Origin: Bog-473 sp963788125
GTDB taxonomy: Bacteria > Actinomycetota > Acidimicrobiia > Acidimicrobiales > RAAP-2
Assembly: GCA_963788125.1 (NCBI GenBank)
Contig: CAWBFN010000002.1
Location: 248,001-312,000, forward strand
Direction: 5' to 3'
DNA length: 64,000 bases
The first letter of the stretch is position 1. Each line of letters opens with the position of its first letter. Positions 43,492-50,683 of the stretch are shown in pieces. The notes beneath the pieces were generated by a model. The model had not been told where the DNA came from, did no database searches, and saw nothing but the letters and a program-made list of their open reading frames with translations. A program made the position numbers and the translations under genes.

Positions 43492-44037
43492 ATGTCGACT
43501 CCGGAACCACCTACTCACCGAGGACCCTCCCCAGGTGAGCCCCTGACGAGGCTGCGGGGGAACACCGTCGAGATAGACAAGCGCCGTCTCGTCAGGGTGA
43601 TCGTCGGTATCTGCGTGGTGACCTTGGTGGTCCTTGTGATCGTCTTCACAATTATCGGCGCTCAGAAGAACAGTCAGATCGATCGTCTGCGCCACGATGG
43701 CGTCCCGGTCACCGTGAGGGTGACGGTGTGCCGAGGGCTGTTGGGCGGTAGCGGGAGCAACGGCGCCGGCTACGCCTGCACGGGCTCGTTCACCTTCGAA
43801 GGCGTGCGCCACACCGAGTCCATTCCCGGAAGCGCGTTCTACGACCCGGGTTCGACGTTGCACGCCGTCGTGGTCCCGGGCGATCCGGCGCTGATGACCC
43901 CGGTCGGCGTCCTGGCGGGCGAGCACGCCTCATGGACGGTGTTCATCCTACCGGTGGTGCTGCTGCTCGTCCTCGTGCTCTTGGTGGGCGCGGTCCTGCT
44001 CCGCCGGCGACGGAACGATCCGGAACGTCAGCCGTAG
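43492..44037 (+). CDS. two-helix membrane protein of unknown function
   Basis: 181 residues from ATG 43492. A Pro-rich polar start (~1-30), one helix at ~36-58 (VIVGICVVTLVVLVIVFTII), an extracytoplasmic part of ~90 residues with two Cys in VCRGLLGG...YACTGSF, a second helix at ~145-170, and an Arg-rich end. The outer domain resembles DUF3592-like proteins (RLRHDGVPVTVRVTVCRG, FEGVRHTESIPG, TLHAVVVPGDPALMTP), but I am not sure. Shares the divergent region with amt. Confidence 0.6.
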   Translation: MSTPEPPTHRGPSPGEPLTRLRGNTVEIDKRRLVRVIVGICVVTLVVLVIVFTIIGAQKNSQIDRLRHDGVPVTVRVTVCRGLLGGSGSNGAGYACTGSFTFEGVRHTESIPGSAFYDPGSTLHAVVVPGDPALMTPVGVLAGEHASWTVFILPVVLLLVLVLLVGAVLLRRRRNDPERQP

Positions 44038-44688
44038 CTAGGGCTTCGACCCCGAAGATCGCTTGCGTGGCGCCGTCGACGGCGTGTACCGCTTGTTGGG
44101 GCGTGGCAGCACCCCGCCCGCCGACGGCAGTCCTCTCGGCGGAGGGACGTAGCCCTTCTCCTTGTTGACGGTGGCCAGCTTCAGCTTCTGTGACAGCCGG
44201 TAGGAGCGGGCCAGCAACCAGGCCCCGGCCATGATGAAGGGGACCCCGAAGCCCCAGTAGTGCAGGTTGAAGATGCCCAGCCCGAAGAGGCCCAAGACGA
44301 TGCCCTCGAAGAGGCGCTTACGGAGCCATGCCGTCACGAGGATCAGCAGCGCCATGCCCAGAAGCACAAAGTCCAGTGTCTGGTAGGTCGACGTGCTCTG
44401 GTTGAGCGTTCTGGCGTGGTTGATCAGATCGGCGCTGATGAAGAGCGCGATGATCGCGCCGATCGGGGCGGCCACCAGACCGAGATTCCGCTCCTTGTCG
44501 CTCGCCCGGGCGATCTCGGCTTCGATCTCTTCGACCGTCTGCGTCGGCTCCTCGGGTTTGGCGGCGGCGTCGTCGTCCGGCTTCACCACCGTGTAGCGGA
44601 AGCGCTCCCATAGGGTCAGCTTGGGCGGGGCGTCGGGGTTCTCGGGGTCGGAGTTCCTGGACATCAGGGGAAGGCTAGCTCTAGACAT
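44038..44688 (-). CDS. membrane protein of unknown function
   Basis: 216 residues. Acidic N-terminal part (~1-65) with EIEAEIARASDKERNLG, then about four hydrophobic segments (~70-165), then a basic C-terminus (RKRSSGSKP). The start may be ATG 44688, where TAAATA lies nine bases upstream (leaderless-like), or ATG 44664. From memory, similar small membrane proteins are common in Acidimicrobiia-like genomes. The stop adjoins the stop of the convergent gene. Function unknown. Confidence 0.6.
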   Translation of the reverse strand: MSRASLPLMSRNSDPENPDAPPKLTLWERFRYTVVKPDDDAAAKPEEPTQTVEEIEAEIARASDKERNLGLVAAPIGAIIALFISADLINHARTLNQSTSTYQTLDFVLLGMALLILVTAWLRKRLFEGIVLGLFGLGIFNLHYWGFGVPFIMAGAWLLARSYRLSQKLKLATVNKEKGYVPPPRGLPSAGGVLPRPNKRYTPSTAPRKRSSGSKP

Positions 44689-44876
44689 TGCCGCACAGTA
44701 TTTAGGCTCCGGATCACCTCCGGGCTACGAGCGTGTTTCCGGAAGATGAACACATCTTCGGGCGACGCCGACTACGGGGCCGCCGCACGGAACTCCATTC
44801 TCCCAGCACACGGAGACGAGGGTGTGCCAGACTTTCCCCAGTCCGCTGTTCCTCGCCTGGACAAAGGGGTGTCGGG
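44689..44876. promoter_or_regulatory. divergent promoter region, membrane protein / aquaporin
   Basis: 188 bases. The minus-strand TAAATA near 44698-44703 is a candidate leaderless -10 box. The plus-strand gene has AAAGGGG about 13 bases before its ATG. Confidence 0.35.
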
Positions 44877-45641
44877 ATGCTCAATCCAAAGAAGCTGGCC
44901 GCCGAGTTCGTGGGCACCTTCATCCTGGTCTTCGTCGCCGTGGGTGTGGCCACCGAGAGCTTCGGATTCAAACTGTTCGGTACGAGCTATGCCGCGGGGG
45001 TGGTGGCCACCGCTCTGGCGTTCGGTCTGGTGCTCATGGCCCTGGCCTATGCCATCGGGCCCGTCTCGGGCTGCCACGTGAACCCGGCTGTCACCATTGG
45101 TTTCGTGGCCGCGGGCCGCATGAAGGTCGGCGAGGGGCTCGCCTTCATGGTGGCCCAATTCGCCGGCGCCATCGCCGGGGCCGCCGTGCTGTGGCAGATA
45201 TTCGAAGGCGTTCCCTTCTACTCCCGCAGTGTCCAGGGGCTGGGCGCCGACGGCTACGGCAAGGCATCACACCTTCTCCTGAATCAGAGCGGCGCCTTCG
45301 CCGTCGAGGTGGTGCTCACGTTCGTGTTCGTGACGGTGATCCTCTTCGCCACCCACAAGGCGGCCATTCAGGGCGCGGCCGGCCTGGCCATCGGTGCGTC
45401 CCTGGTCGTGGTCCACCTGATCGGGATCCCGCTGACCGGCACCTCGGTGAACCCGGCCCGGAGCCTGGCCCCGGCCCTCATCGTCGGCGGGACCGCTCTC
45501 AGCCAGGTCTGGCTGTTCATCGTGGCCCCCCTGGTCGGCGGGCTTGCTGCCGCCGCCGTCCACCTGTTGATAGCAGGACGGGCGGACGTCGTCACCCCGG
45601 AGGCCCTGGCACCGGATCCGGAGCCCGCTAGCGTCTCGTAA
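44877..45641 (+). CDS. aquaporin (AqpZ-like MIP channel)
   Basis: 254 residues, six helices and two half-helices with intact NPA boxes: GCHVNPAVTIG and TSVNPARSLAPAL. The VHLIGIPLTGTSVNPAR region with His in helix 5 and Arg after the second NPA is the water-selective (AqpZ) type. ATG 44877 begins with NPKKLAAEFVGTFILVF, the normal start. It ends with a Glu/Pro-rich tail. The next gene starts at the base after its stop. Confidence 0.92.
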   Translation: MLNPKKLAAEFVGTFILVFVAVGVATESFGFKLFGTSYAAGVVATALAFGLVLMALAYAIGPVSGCHVNPAVTIGFVAAGRMKVGEGLAFMVAQFAGAIAGAAVLWQIFEGVPFYSRSVQGLGADGYGKASHLLLNQSGAFAVEVVLTFVFVTVILFATHKAAIQGAAGLAIGASLVVVHLIGIPLTGTSVNPARSLAPALIVGGTALSQVWLFIVAPLVGGLAAAAVHLLIAGRADVVTPEALAPDPEPASVS

Positions 45642-46064
45642 ATGGAACTCCAAGAAGGCCTCGACTTCGTCCGGGCCCGTAAGCACGGCGTGCTGGCCAC
45701 CATCCGGGCCAACGGTCGCCCCCAGCTCTCCAACATCCTCTACGTGGCCGGCGACGACGACGTCCTGCGCATCTCCATCACCGACACCCGGGCCAAGACG
45801 GCCAACGTGCGCCGCGACCCGCGGGTTTCGCTCTACGTGCCGGGCGACAACTTCTGGGCCTACATCGTCGTGGAGGGGACGGCCGAGCTCACGCCGGTGG
45901 CCGCCGACCCCCACGACGACACCGTGGAGCAACTCGTCGCCTACTACAAGGCGGGCAACGGCGAGCACCCCGACTGGGACGAGTTCCGGGCCACCATGGT
46001 GGCCGACGGCCGCCTGATCCTGGCCCTGCACCCCGAGCGGGCCTACGGCATGGTGATGGGCTAA
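45642..46064 (+). CDS. PPOX-class, probably F420-dependent, oxidoreductase
   Basis: 140 residues, split beta-barrel fold. VRARKHGVLATIRANGRPQLSNILY start, DDVLRISITDTRAKTANVRRDP with the cofactor-phosphate contact region, and GDNFWAYIVVEGTAELTPV (each cited as a landmark). This is the pattern of Rv1155-like F420 or FMN binders; F420 is favoured by the actinobacterial context. It follows aquaporin with no gap. Its stop overlaps the convergent etfD stop. Confidence 0.85.
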   Translation: MELQEGLDFVRARKHGVLATIRANGRPQLSNILYVAGDDDVLRISITDTRAKTANVRRDPRVSLYVPGDNFWAYIVVEGTAELTPVAADPHDDTVEQLVAYYKAGNGEHPDWDEFRATMVADGRLILALHPERAYGMVMG

Positions 46065-48085
46065 CCGAGGGACTCCTCGACCAGCTGGGAGAGGTCGAGC
46101 ACCCGGACGTCGTCCTCCTTGGCGTTGGCCCGGACGGCGTCGTCCAGCATGATCATGCAGTAGGGGCAGGCGGTGGAGACCACGTCGGCCCCGGTGCCCA
46201 GGGCCTCGTCCATGCGCTCCATGTTGACCCGCTTGCCGATGTTCTCTTCCAGCCACATGCGGGCCCCGCCGGCACCGCAGCAGAAGCCCCGCTCCTTGCA
46301 GCGGCGCATCTCGATCTGCTCGACCCCGGGGATGGCGCTCAGCACCGAGCGCGGCTCCTCGATCACCCGGTTGTGCCGGCCCAGGTAGCAGGGGTCGTGG
46401 TAGGTCACCTTGCCCTTGTAGCCGCTGCCCGGGGTCAGTTTGCCGGTGCGCACCAGGTGGTCGAGGAGCTCGGCGTGGTGGATCACCTCGTAGTTGCCGC
46501 CCAGTGAGGGGTACTCGTTCTTAATGGTGTTGAAGCAGTGCGGGCAGCTGGCGATGATCTTCTTGGCCCCCACCTCGTCCAGGGTGGCGATGTTGAGGCG
46601 AGCCTGCTCCTGGTAGAGGTACTCGTTGCCCAGCCGGCGGGGCGGGTCCCCGGTGCAGGACTCCTTGGGCCCGAGGATCCCGAAGGTCACCCCGGCCCGG
46701 TGCAGCATGCGGGCGGTGGCCTGAACGCCCTTGCGGGCCCGCTCGTCGAGCGCCCCGGCGCAGCCGACCCAGTAGAGGTACTCGACGTCGTCGGGGATGG
46801 TCCCGGTGATTACCGGGATCTCGAAGTCCAGGCTCTGGGTCCAGTCGGTGCGCTTGGCCTGGCCCAGGCCCCAGGGATCGCCCTGGTTCTCCACGTTGCG
46901 CAGCATCAGGCCGGCCTCGGAGGGGAACTCGGACTCCATGAGGACCTGGTAGCGGCGCATGTCGACGATGGCGTCGATGTGCTCAATATCCACCGGGCAC
47001 TCCTCCACGCAGGCCCCGCAGGTGGTGCAGGCCCAGAGCACGTCGGGGTCGATCACGTTGGGCACCAGGGCGATCAGGTCGCCCTCGCCGCCGAGCAGGG
47101 GCGTGGCCGAGGCGAACATGTTGTCCCGAAGCCCCATGATGACCAGCTTGGGCGACAGCGGCTTCTCGGTGTTCCAGGCCGGGCAGGCGGACTGGCAGCG
47201 CCCGCACTCGGTGCAGGTGGCAAAGTCGAGCATCTGCTTCCAGGTGAAATGGCTCACGTCGCCCACCCCGAAGACGGTGTCCTCGGAGACGTTCTCCATG
47301 TCCATGTCCGGCGTCTTGTCCAGAGCGCCCAGCGCCCGGGGCCGGCGGGAGAAGGCCACGTTGATGGGCGCAATGAAGATGTGGAGGTGCTTGGAGTACG
47401 AAACGAAGACCATGAACCCCGAGATGATGGCCACGTTCAGGATCAGGAAGACCGTGGCCAAATCGCTGTTGACCCCGGGACCGAGGGGGTGCAGGAGCTT
47501 GGCGATGCCGTGGGAGGCGAAGGCCCCCCACCCGTAAGGGAACTGATGGGGGTCGACGGTGTTGACCTGGGCGGCCCGGTAGAGGAGCAGGGTGATGATG
47601 ACGCCGGCGATCATGGCCAGGACGGCCCAGGCCGCCCCGGTGTGCGACCCGTAGAAGCGGGACTGGCGGTGCTTGCGGGCCGGGGCGTTCTTGATGCGGA
47701 TGACGGTGAAGGTGATCAGGGCCAGCAGGACGGCCACGGCGAAGAAGTCCTCCACGAAGCCGACCCAGTCCCAGGTGCCGATACCGGGGAAGTGGAAGTC
47801 CTTCTGGAAGAGGGCCCCGTAGGCCTCCACGATGGTCAGCAGCAGGATGGTGAAGCCCCACATGGTGAAGAAGTGGGCCAGCCCCGGCACGGTCCACTTC
47901 AGGAGCTTGCGCTGCCCCGCCACCTCTGTGACCTCGGCTTCTGCCTTGGGCACGACGCTCCCCCGCGTCCGGTCGGGCGCCGGCTTCCCCGATCGGATCA
48001 GCCGGGACAGCCAGAAAAAGCGCAGCCCAGCGATCGTGAACCCGACCACGGTCACGCCCAGCCCCAAAATTATCCTGACAGGCAC
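46061..48085 (-). CDS. etfD: EtfD-like membrane Fe-S oxidoreductase (ETF:quinone electron transfer)
   Basis: 674 residues. The N-terminal ~240 residues hold about five helices resembling NarI-type cytochrome b. Then two [4Fe-4S] ferredoxin motifs, CTECGRCQSACP and CTTCGACVEECPVD, and two CCG domains (CYLGRHN/SCPHCFNT and FCCGAGGARMW/TACPYCMIM). This matches mycobacterial EtfD (Rv0338c type), which passes electrons from ETF to quinone during fatty-acid oxidation. EtfAB are not in this window. It starts 105 bases from the tRNA on the opposite strand. Confidence 0.85.
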   Translation of the reverse strand: MPVRIILGLGVTVVGFTIAGLRFFWLSRLIRSGKPAPDRTRGSVVPKAEAEVTEVAGQRKLLKWTVPGLAHFFTMWGFTILLLTIVEAYGALFQKDFHFPGIGTWDWVGFVEDFFAVAVLLALITFTVIRIKNAPARKHRQSRFYGSHTGAAWAVLAMIAGVIITLLLYRAAQVNTVDPHQFPYGWGAFASHGIAKLLHPLGPGVNSDLATVFLILNVAIISGFMVFVSYSKHLHIFIAPINVAFSRRPRALGALDKTPDMDMENVSEDTVFGVGDVSHFTWKQMLDFATCTECGRCQSACPAWNTEKPLSPKLVIMGLRDNMFASATPLLGGEGDLIALVPNVIDPDVLWACTTCGACVEECPVDIEHIDAIVDMRRYQVLMESEFPSEAGLMLRNVENQGDPWGLGQAKRTDWTQSLDFEIPVITGTIPDDVEYLYWVGCAGALDERARKGVQATARMLHRAGVTFGILGPKESCTGDPPRRLGNEYLYQEQARLNIATLDEVGAKKIIASCPHCFNTIKNEYPSLGGNYEVIHHAELLDHLVRTGKLTPGSGYKGKVTYHDPCYLGRHNRVIEEPRSVLSAIPGVEQIEMRRCKERGFCCGAGGARMWLEENIGKRVNMERMDEALGTGADVVSTACPYCMIMLDDAVRANAKEDDVRVLDLSQLVEESLG

Positions 48086-48190
48086 GGATGCTCCTCGCCT
48101 ACTGCAGTTGTCGAACAGGACTCAGGGACGGTTTGTGCGAGCGTCACCTGGGATTCACATGCGCCCGAGAGGATAGTGTGCGTGGCCTAC

Positions 48191-48264
48191 GCGGGCGTAG
48201 TTCAGAGGCAGAACATCAGCTTCCCAAGCTGAGAACGCGAGTTCGATTCTCGTCGCCCGCTCCA
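48191..48264 (+). tRNA. tRNA-Gly (anticodon CCC)
   Basis: Cloverleaf by eye: acceptor GCGGGCG pairs with CGCCCGC (48254-48260), discriminator T, encoded CCA. D-arm region TAGTTCAGAGGCAGAACA; anticodon stem TCAGC/GCTGA with loop TTCCCAA, anticodon CCC; T-arm GCGAG-TTCGATT-CTCGT. All expected features are present. Confidence 0.95.
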
Positions 48265-48291
48265 AGCGAACGCCCAGGTCAGTGTGAAGTC

Positions 48292-48396
48292 CCGGTAGAT
48301 ACACGACACCCTGGCTCCGGTAGATGGGCATGGGCGACACTTTCCCGACGCGGTTCCGGTACATGGGCGACACTGGCTCCGGTAGATGGGCGACAC
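48292..48396 (+). repeat. four copies of a short repeat, possible IS-end remnants
   Basis: Core CCGGTAGATGGGCGACAC occurs at 48292-48309 (degenerate), ~48318-48340 (with a five-base insertion), 48357-48373 (one change) and 48379-48396 (exact), all in the same direction. Spacing is irregular. From memory, very similar short motifs (TGTCGCCCATCTACCGG on the other strand) flank IS481-like transposase genes in actinobacteria. No transposase remains here. Confidence 0.55.
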
Positions 48397-48437
48397 CCCA
48401 TCCGCCACCTCGAGATTCAACGACCGCGTGCGGTGAA

Positions 48438-48459
48438 CGAACATACGTTCGATTACGCT
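48438..48459 (+). promoter_or_regulatory. LexA (SOS) box and leaderless -10 of dinB
   Basis: CGAAC-ATAC-GTTCG (48438-48451) is a perfect-arm match to the actinobacterial LexA box. TACGCT (48454-48459) is a TAnnnT-type -10, seven bases before the GTG start, so the mRNA should begin at or near the start codon. LexA would block RNA polymerase directly. Confidence 0.75.
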
Positions 48460-48466
48460 GACGAAG

Positions 48467-49777
48467 GTGACAGCGCCGGGGAGTGGGGCGACGATCATTC
48501 ATGCGGACCTGGACGCCTTTTACGCGTCTGTCGAGCAGCTGTTGGATCCGTCGCTGCGAAACCGTCCCATCGCTGTGGGCGGTGGCGTCGTGCTGGCGGC
48601 GTCCTATGAGGCCAGGAGCTTCGGAGTCCGGGCAGGCATGTCGGGTTGGCGGGCCCGTCAGCTCTGCGGCGATCTCCTCTTCGTTGGCGGTCACTTTCGC
48701 CGATACCAGGAACTTGGCGATGAAGTCGTGTCGGTGTTCCATGACTTCACGCCTCTGGTTGAGCGGGTCTCGATAGATGAAGCCTTCCTCGACGTAGCCG
48801 GCGCTATCCACTTGTTCGGACCGCCGGACCAGATCGCAGCCTCTTTGCGCCAGAGAGTTCGCGATGAGATCGGGCTGCCCTTGTCGGTTGGCGTCGCCCG
48901 CACCAAACACCTTGCCAAGGTGGCGTCACAAGTCGCCAAGCCGGACGGCATGGTGGTCGTGAACCCAGCCAATGAGCGTGACTTCCTCGATCCACTTCCC
49001 ATTGGATTGATATGGGGTGTTGGACCGACGACCGAACGGCGTCTCCATGAGGCCGGGATTCACACCATTGGCCAATTGGCCGACACTGGCAGTCCGATTC
49101 TGAGCGGACTGCTGGGTCACAAGGCTGGTGCCAAGCTGGCGGCTCTCTCCGTCAACAGCGATCCCCGCACCGTTGACACGTCGGCCCGGTCCAAGTCCAT
49201 GGGGGCCCAGGCGGCCCTCGGGCGTCGCCTGGCCACGCCGGATCTCATCCGCGAGACGCTCGGCTATCTGGTTGATCGAGTGGCGGGGCGCCTCCGCAAG
49301 GCGAACGTAGCCGGTCGGACAGTGACCGTACGGGTCCGTTTCACCCAACTGCGCTCAGTGACACGGTCAGCCACGCTGCCCGTTGCCATCTCGACCACCC
49401 TGACGCTCACCGAAGTGGCGGATCAACTCGCGCATTCCGCCTTGGCCGACAACTGGGAGGAACGGGAAATCACCCTTCTGGCGGTGTCTGTCTCCAACCT
49501 GCGCCCAGAGCATTCGTTGCAGCTCGAGCTACCTCTCGATCAGCGGGGTACGGGGAGCAGACCCGAGTCCGTGATCGAAGCCGGCAGATGGGGAGTAGAC
49601 CGATCGGTTGACGCAATCAGAGAGAAGTTCGGTCGGATGGCTGTCGGCTATGCCGCTGCCTCTCTTTCCGAAGCGGACCGGGTTCCCGAAGAGTTTCGTG
49701 AATTGGCTGAGCGGAATGATGTGGTTGGCGAGCCGCCCGGAGGCAGTCGTCATCACGGCCAGCTCGATCACAGCTGA
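48467..49777 (+). CDS. dinB: DNA polymerase IV (Y family)
   Basis: 436 residues. Catalytic motifs intact: IIHADLDAFYASVEQ (metal Asp) and VERVSIDEAFLDVAG (SIDEAF). Palm, thumb (LPIGLIWGVGPTTERRLHEAG) and little-finger parts follow, then a C-terminal extension of ~60 residues with LQLELPLDQ, a plausible beta-clamp-binding piece. GTG 48467 is leaderless-like, right after a LexA box. Error-prone translesion synthesis under SOS control. Codons are less GC-rich than in neighbours, a hint of transfer. Confidence 0.93.
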   Translation: MTAPGSGATIIHADLDAFYASVEQLLDPSLRNRPIAVGGGVVLAASYEARSFGVRAGMSGWRARQLCGDLLFVGGHFRRYQELGDEVVSVFHDFTPLVERVSIDEAFLDVAGAIHLFGPPDQIAASLRQRVRDEIGLPLSVGVARTKHLAKVASQVAKPDGMVVVNPANERDFLDPLPIGLIWGVGPTTERRLHEAGIHTIGQLADTGSPILSGLLGHKAGAKLAALSVNSDPRTVDTSARSKSMGAQAALGRRLATPDLIRETLGYLVDRVAGRLRKANVAGRTVTVRVRFTQLRSVTRSATLPVAISTTLTLTEVADQLAHSALADNWEEREITLLAVSVSNLRPEHSLQLELPLDQRGTGSRPESVIEAGRWGVDRSVDAIREKFGRMAVGYAAASLSEADRVPEEFRELAERNDVVGEPPGGSRHHGQLDHS

Positions 49778-49802
49778 CCTCAGGAATCTGACGAACCGAG
49801 TA
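49770..49802 (+). repeat. left copy of a sequence pair flanking the amidoligase operon
   Basis: ACAGCTGACC (49770-49779, covering the dinB stop) and TCTGACGAACCGAGTA (49787-49802). Both parts recur in the same order and strand at 57027-57087. See the right copy. Confidence 0.45.
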
Positions 49803-49911
49803 CCTCGTTGCGGATGGCGTGCAGCTCACGAATTCGTTCATCGTCAGGTCCGAGATACGGAAGATGACGCTGCGTCGAGCGGGCGGTAGGGCGCTGGTGC
49901 CAGCCGACCAT
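49780..49911 (-). CDS. possible 43-residue protein at the end of the amidoligase operon
   Basis: From ATG 49911 the minus frame reads MVGWHQRPTARSTQRHLPY at the start, then LGPDDERIRELHAIRNEVL, stopping at 49780. It follows the PuuD-like gene by 28 bases on the same strand. The second half has a protein-like charged helix. A longer frame from 49977 overlaps the PuuD-like gene. No family or good ribosome-binding site. Confidence 0.35.
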   Translation of the reverse strand: MVGWHQRPTARSTQRHLPYLGPDDERIRELHAIRNEVLGSSDS

Positions 49912-49939
49912 GTCGGTTGAAGTTCTGACGCACTGATCT

Positions 49940-50683
49940 TCAGAGCGGCCTGGCGGCACCCGCCCAATTCCGGGCACTGTCTACCAGCCACTCGAAGAGT
50001 CGTCGCTGTTCGTGGCTTCCTTGCATGCTCTCGGGATGCCACTGGACGGCGACGAGCGGGTGGTCCGGATACTCGATCGCCTCAACGAGCAGGTCCTCGG
50101 ACCACGCGACCGGTCGCAGCGGTGTGGCCACTTCCGCCAACCCCTGGTGGTGCACGCTGTTCACTCCGATGGACCGAGCTCCGACGATTCCGTGCAGGGC
50201 ACTGCTCTCGGCGATGTTCACGCTGTGCGCCACGTGGCTCCGGTCCCCCACGACGAGGTGTTGTTGGGAAGTAATGGAAGGAAGATGCTGGATCAGTGAC
50301 CCCCCGAGGGCGACGTTGATCACCTGACAACCTCGGCAGATGCCGAGAACGGGCACGACTTCTGCGACGGCCAGTCGGACGAGCTCGATTTCGAACTCGT
50401 CACGCTCGGTATTGATCGAGGCGGTCTCGGGCCAGGGTTGTTCGCCATAGCGGGCCGGGTCCACATCACCGCCGCCGGTGAAAACGAGGCCGTCGAGGCC
50501 GTCGAGGACGTCGGCTGGGCTGAGGACGGAGAGCGACGGCAAGATTCTCGGCAGCCCGCCGGCAGCGACAACCGCGAGGCTGTACTCGTGCTGGAGGCTG
50601 TCGGTCAGACGATCGCCGATCGTCACGGCCACTGAGGTCAGTCCGATCGCCGGCCGTGCTGTGGGCTGGGTCGTCGCTGTCAC
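49940..50683 (-). CDS. gamma-glutamyl-GABA hydrolase-like class I amidotransferase (PuuD/peptidase C26)
   Basis: 247 residues. Nucleophile in LGICRGCQVIN, and the His-Glu pair in VQWHPESMQGS. GLVFTGGGDVDPARYGEQ, with the Pro-Ala-Arg-Tyr pattern, is typical of PuuD-type hydrolases, which cleave gamma-glutamyl amides. ATG 50683 overlaps the S9 peptidase stop by four bases. In this operon it likely hydrolyses a gamma-glutamyl bond of the pathway product or a side product. Last clear gene of the operon. Confidence 0.87.
   Translation of the reverse strand: MTATTQPTARPAIGLTSVAVTIGDRLTDSLQHEYSLAVVAAGGLPRILPSLSVLSPADVLDGLDGLVFTGGGDVDPARYGEQPWPETASINTERDEFEIELVRLAVAEVVPVLGICRGCQVINVALGGSLIQHLPSITSQQHLVVGDRSHVAHSVNIAESSALHGIVGARSIGVNSVHHQGLAEVATPLRPVAWSEDLLVEAIEYPDHPLVAVQWHPESMQGSHEQRRLFEWLVDSARNWAGAARPL

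Larger units (their letters stand above)
48265..48466 (+). other. 202-base stretch after tRNA-Gly with IS-like repeats and the dinB promoter
   Basis: No gene seen. The first half holds four copies of an 18-22-base repeat; the second half holds the LexA box and the -10 of dinB. Confidence 0.6.

Noticed and set aside
44710..44720. GGATCACCTCC, identical to the 3' end of 16S rRNA
   Set aside because: Only 11 bases match and no other rRNA sequence surrounds it; on the minus strand it reads as a perfect Shine-Dalgarno sequence but too far (over 20 bases) from the start codon. Chance is likely.
48191..48264. integrated element with tRNA-derived att duplication
   Set aside because: I looked for a second copy of the tRNA 3' end downstream in the window and saw none; no integrase gene is present.
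48292..48396. CRISPR-like array after the tRNA
   Set aside because: Repeats are few, uneven, degenerate and irregularly spaced; there are no unique spacers of constant size and no cas genes.
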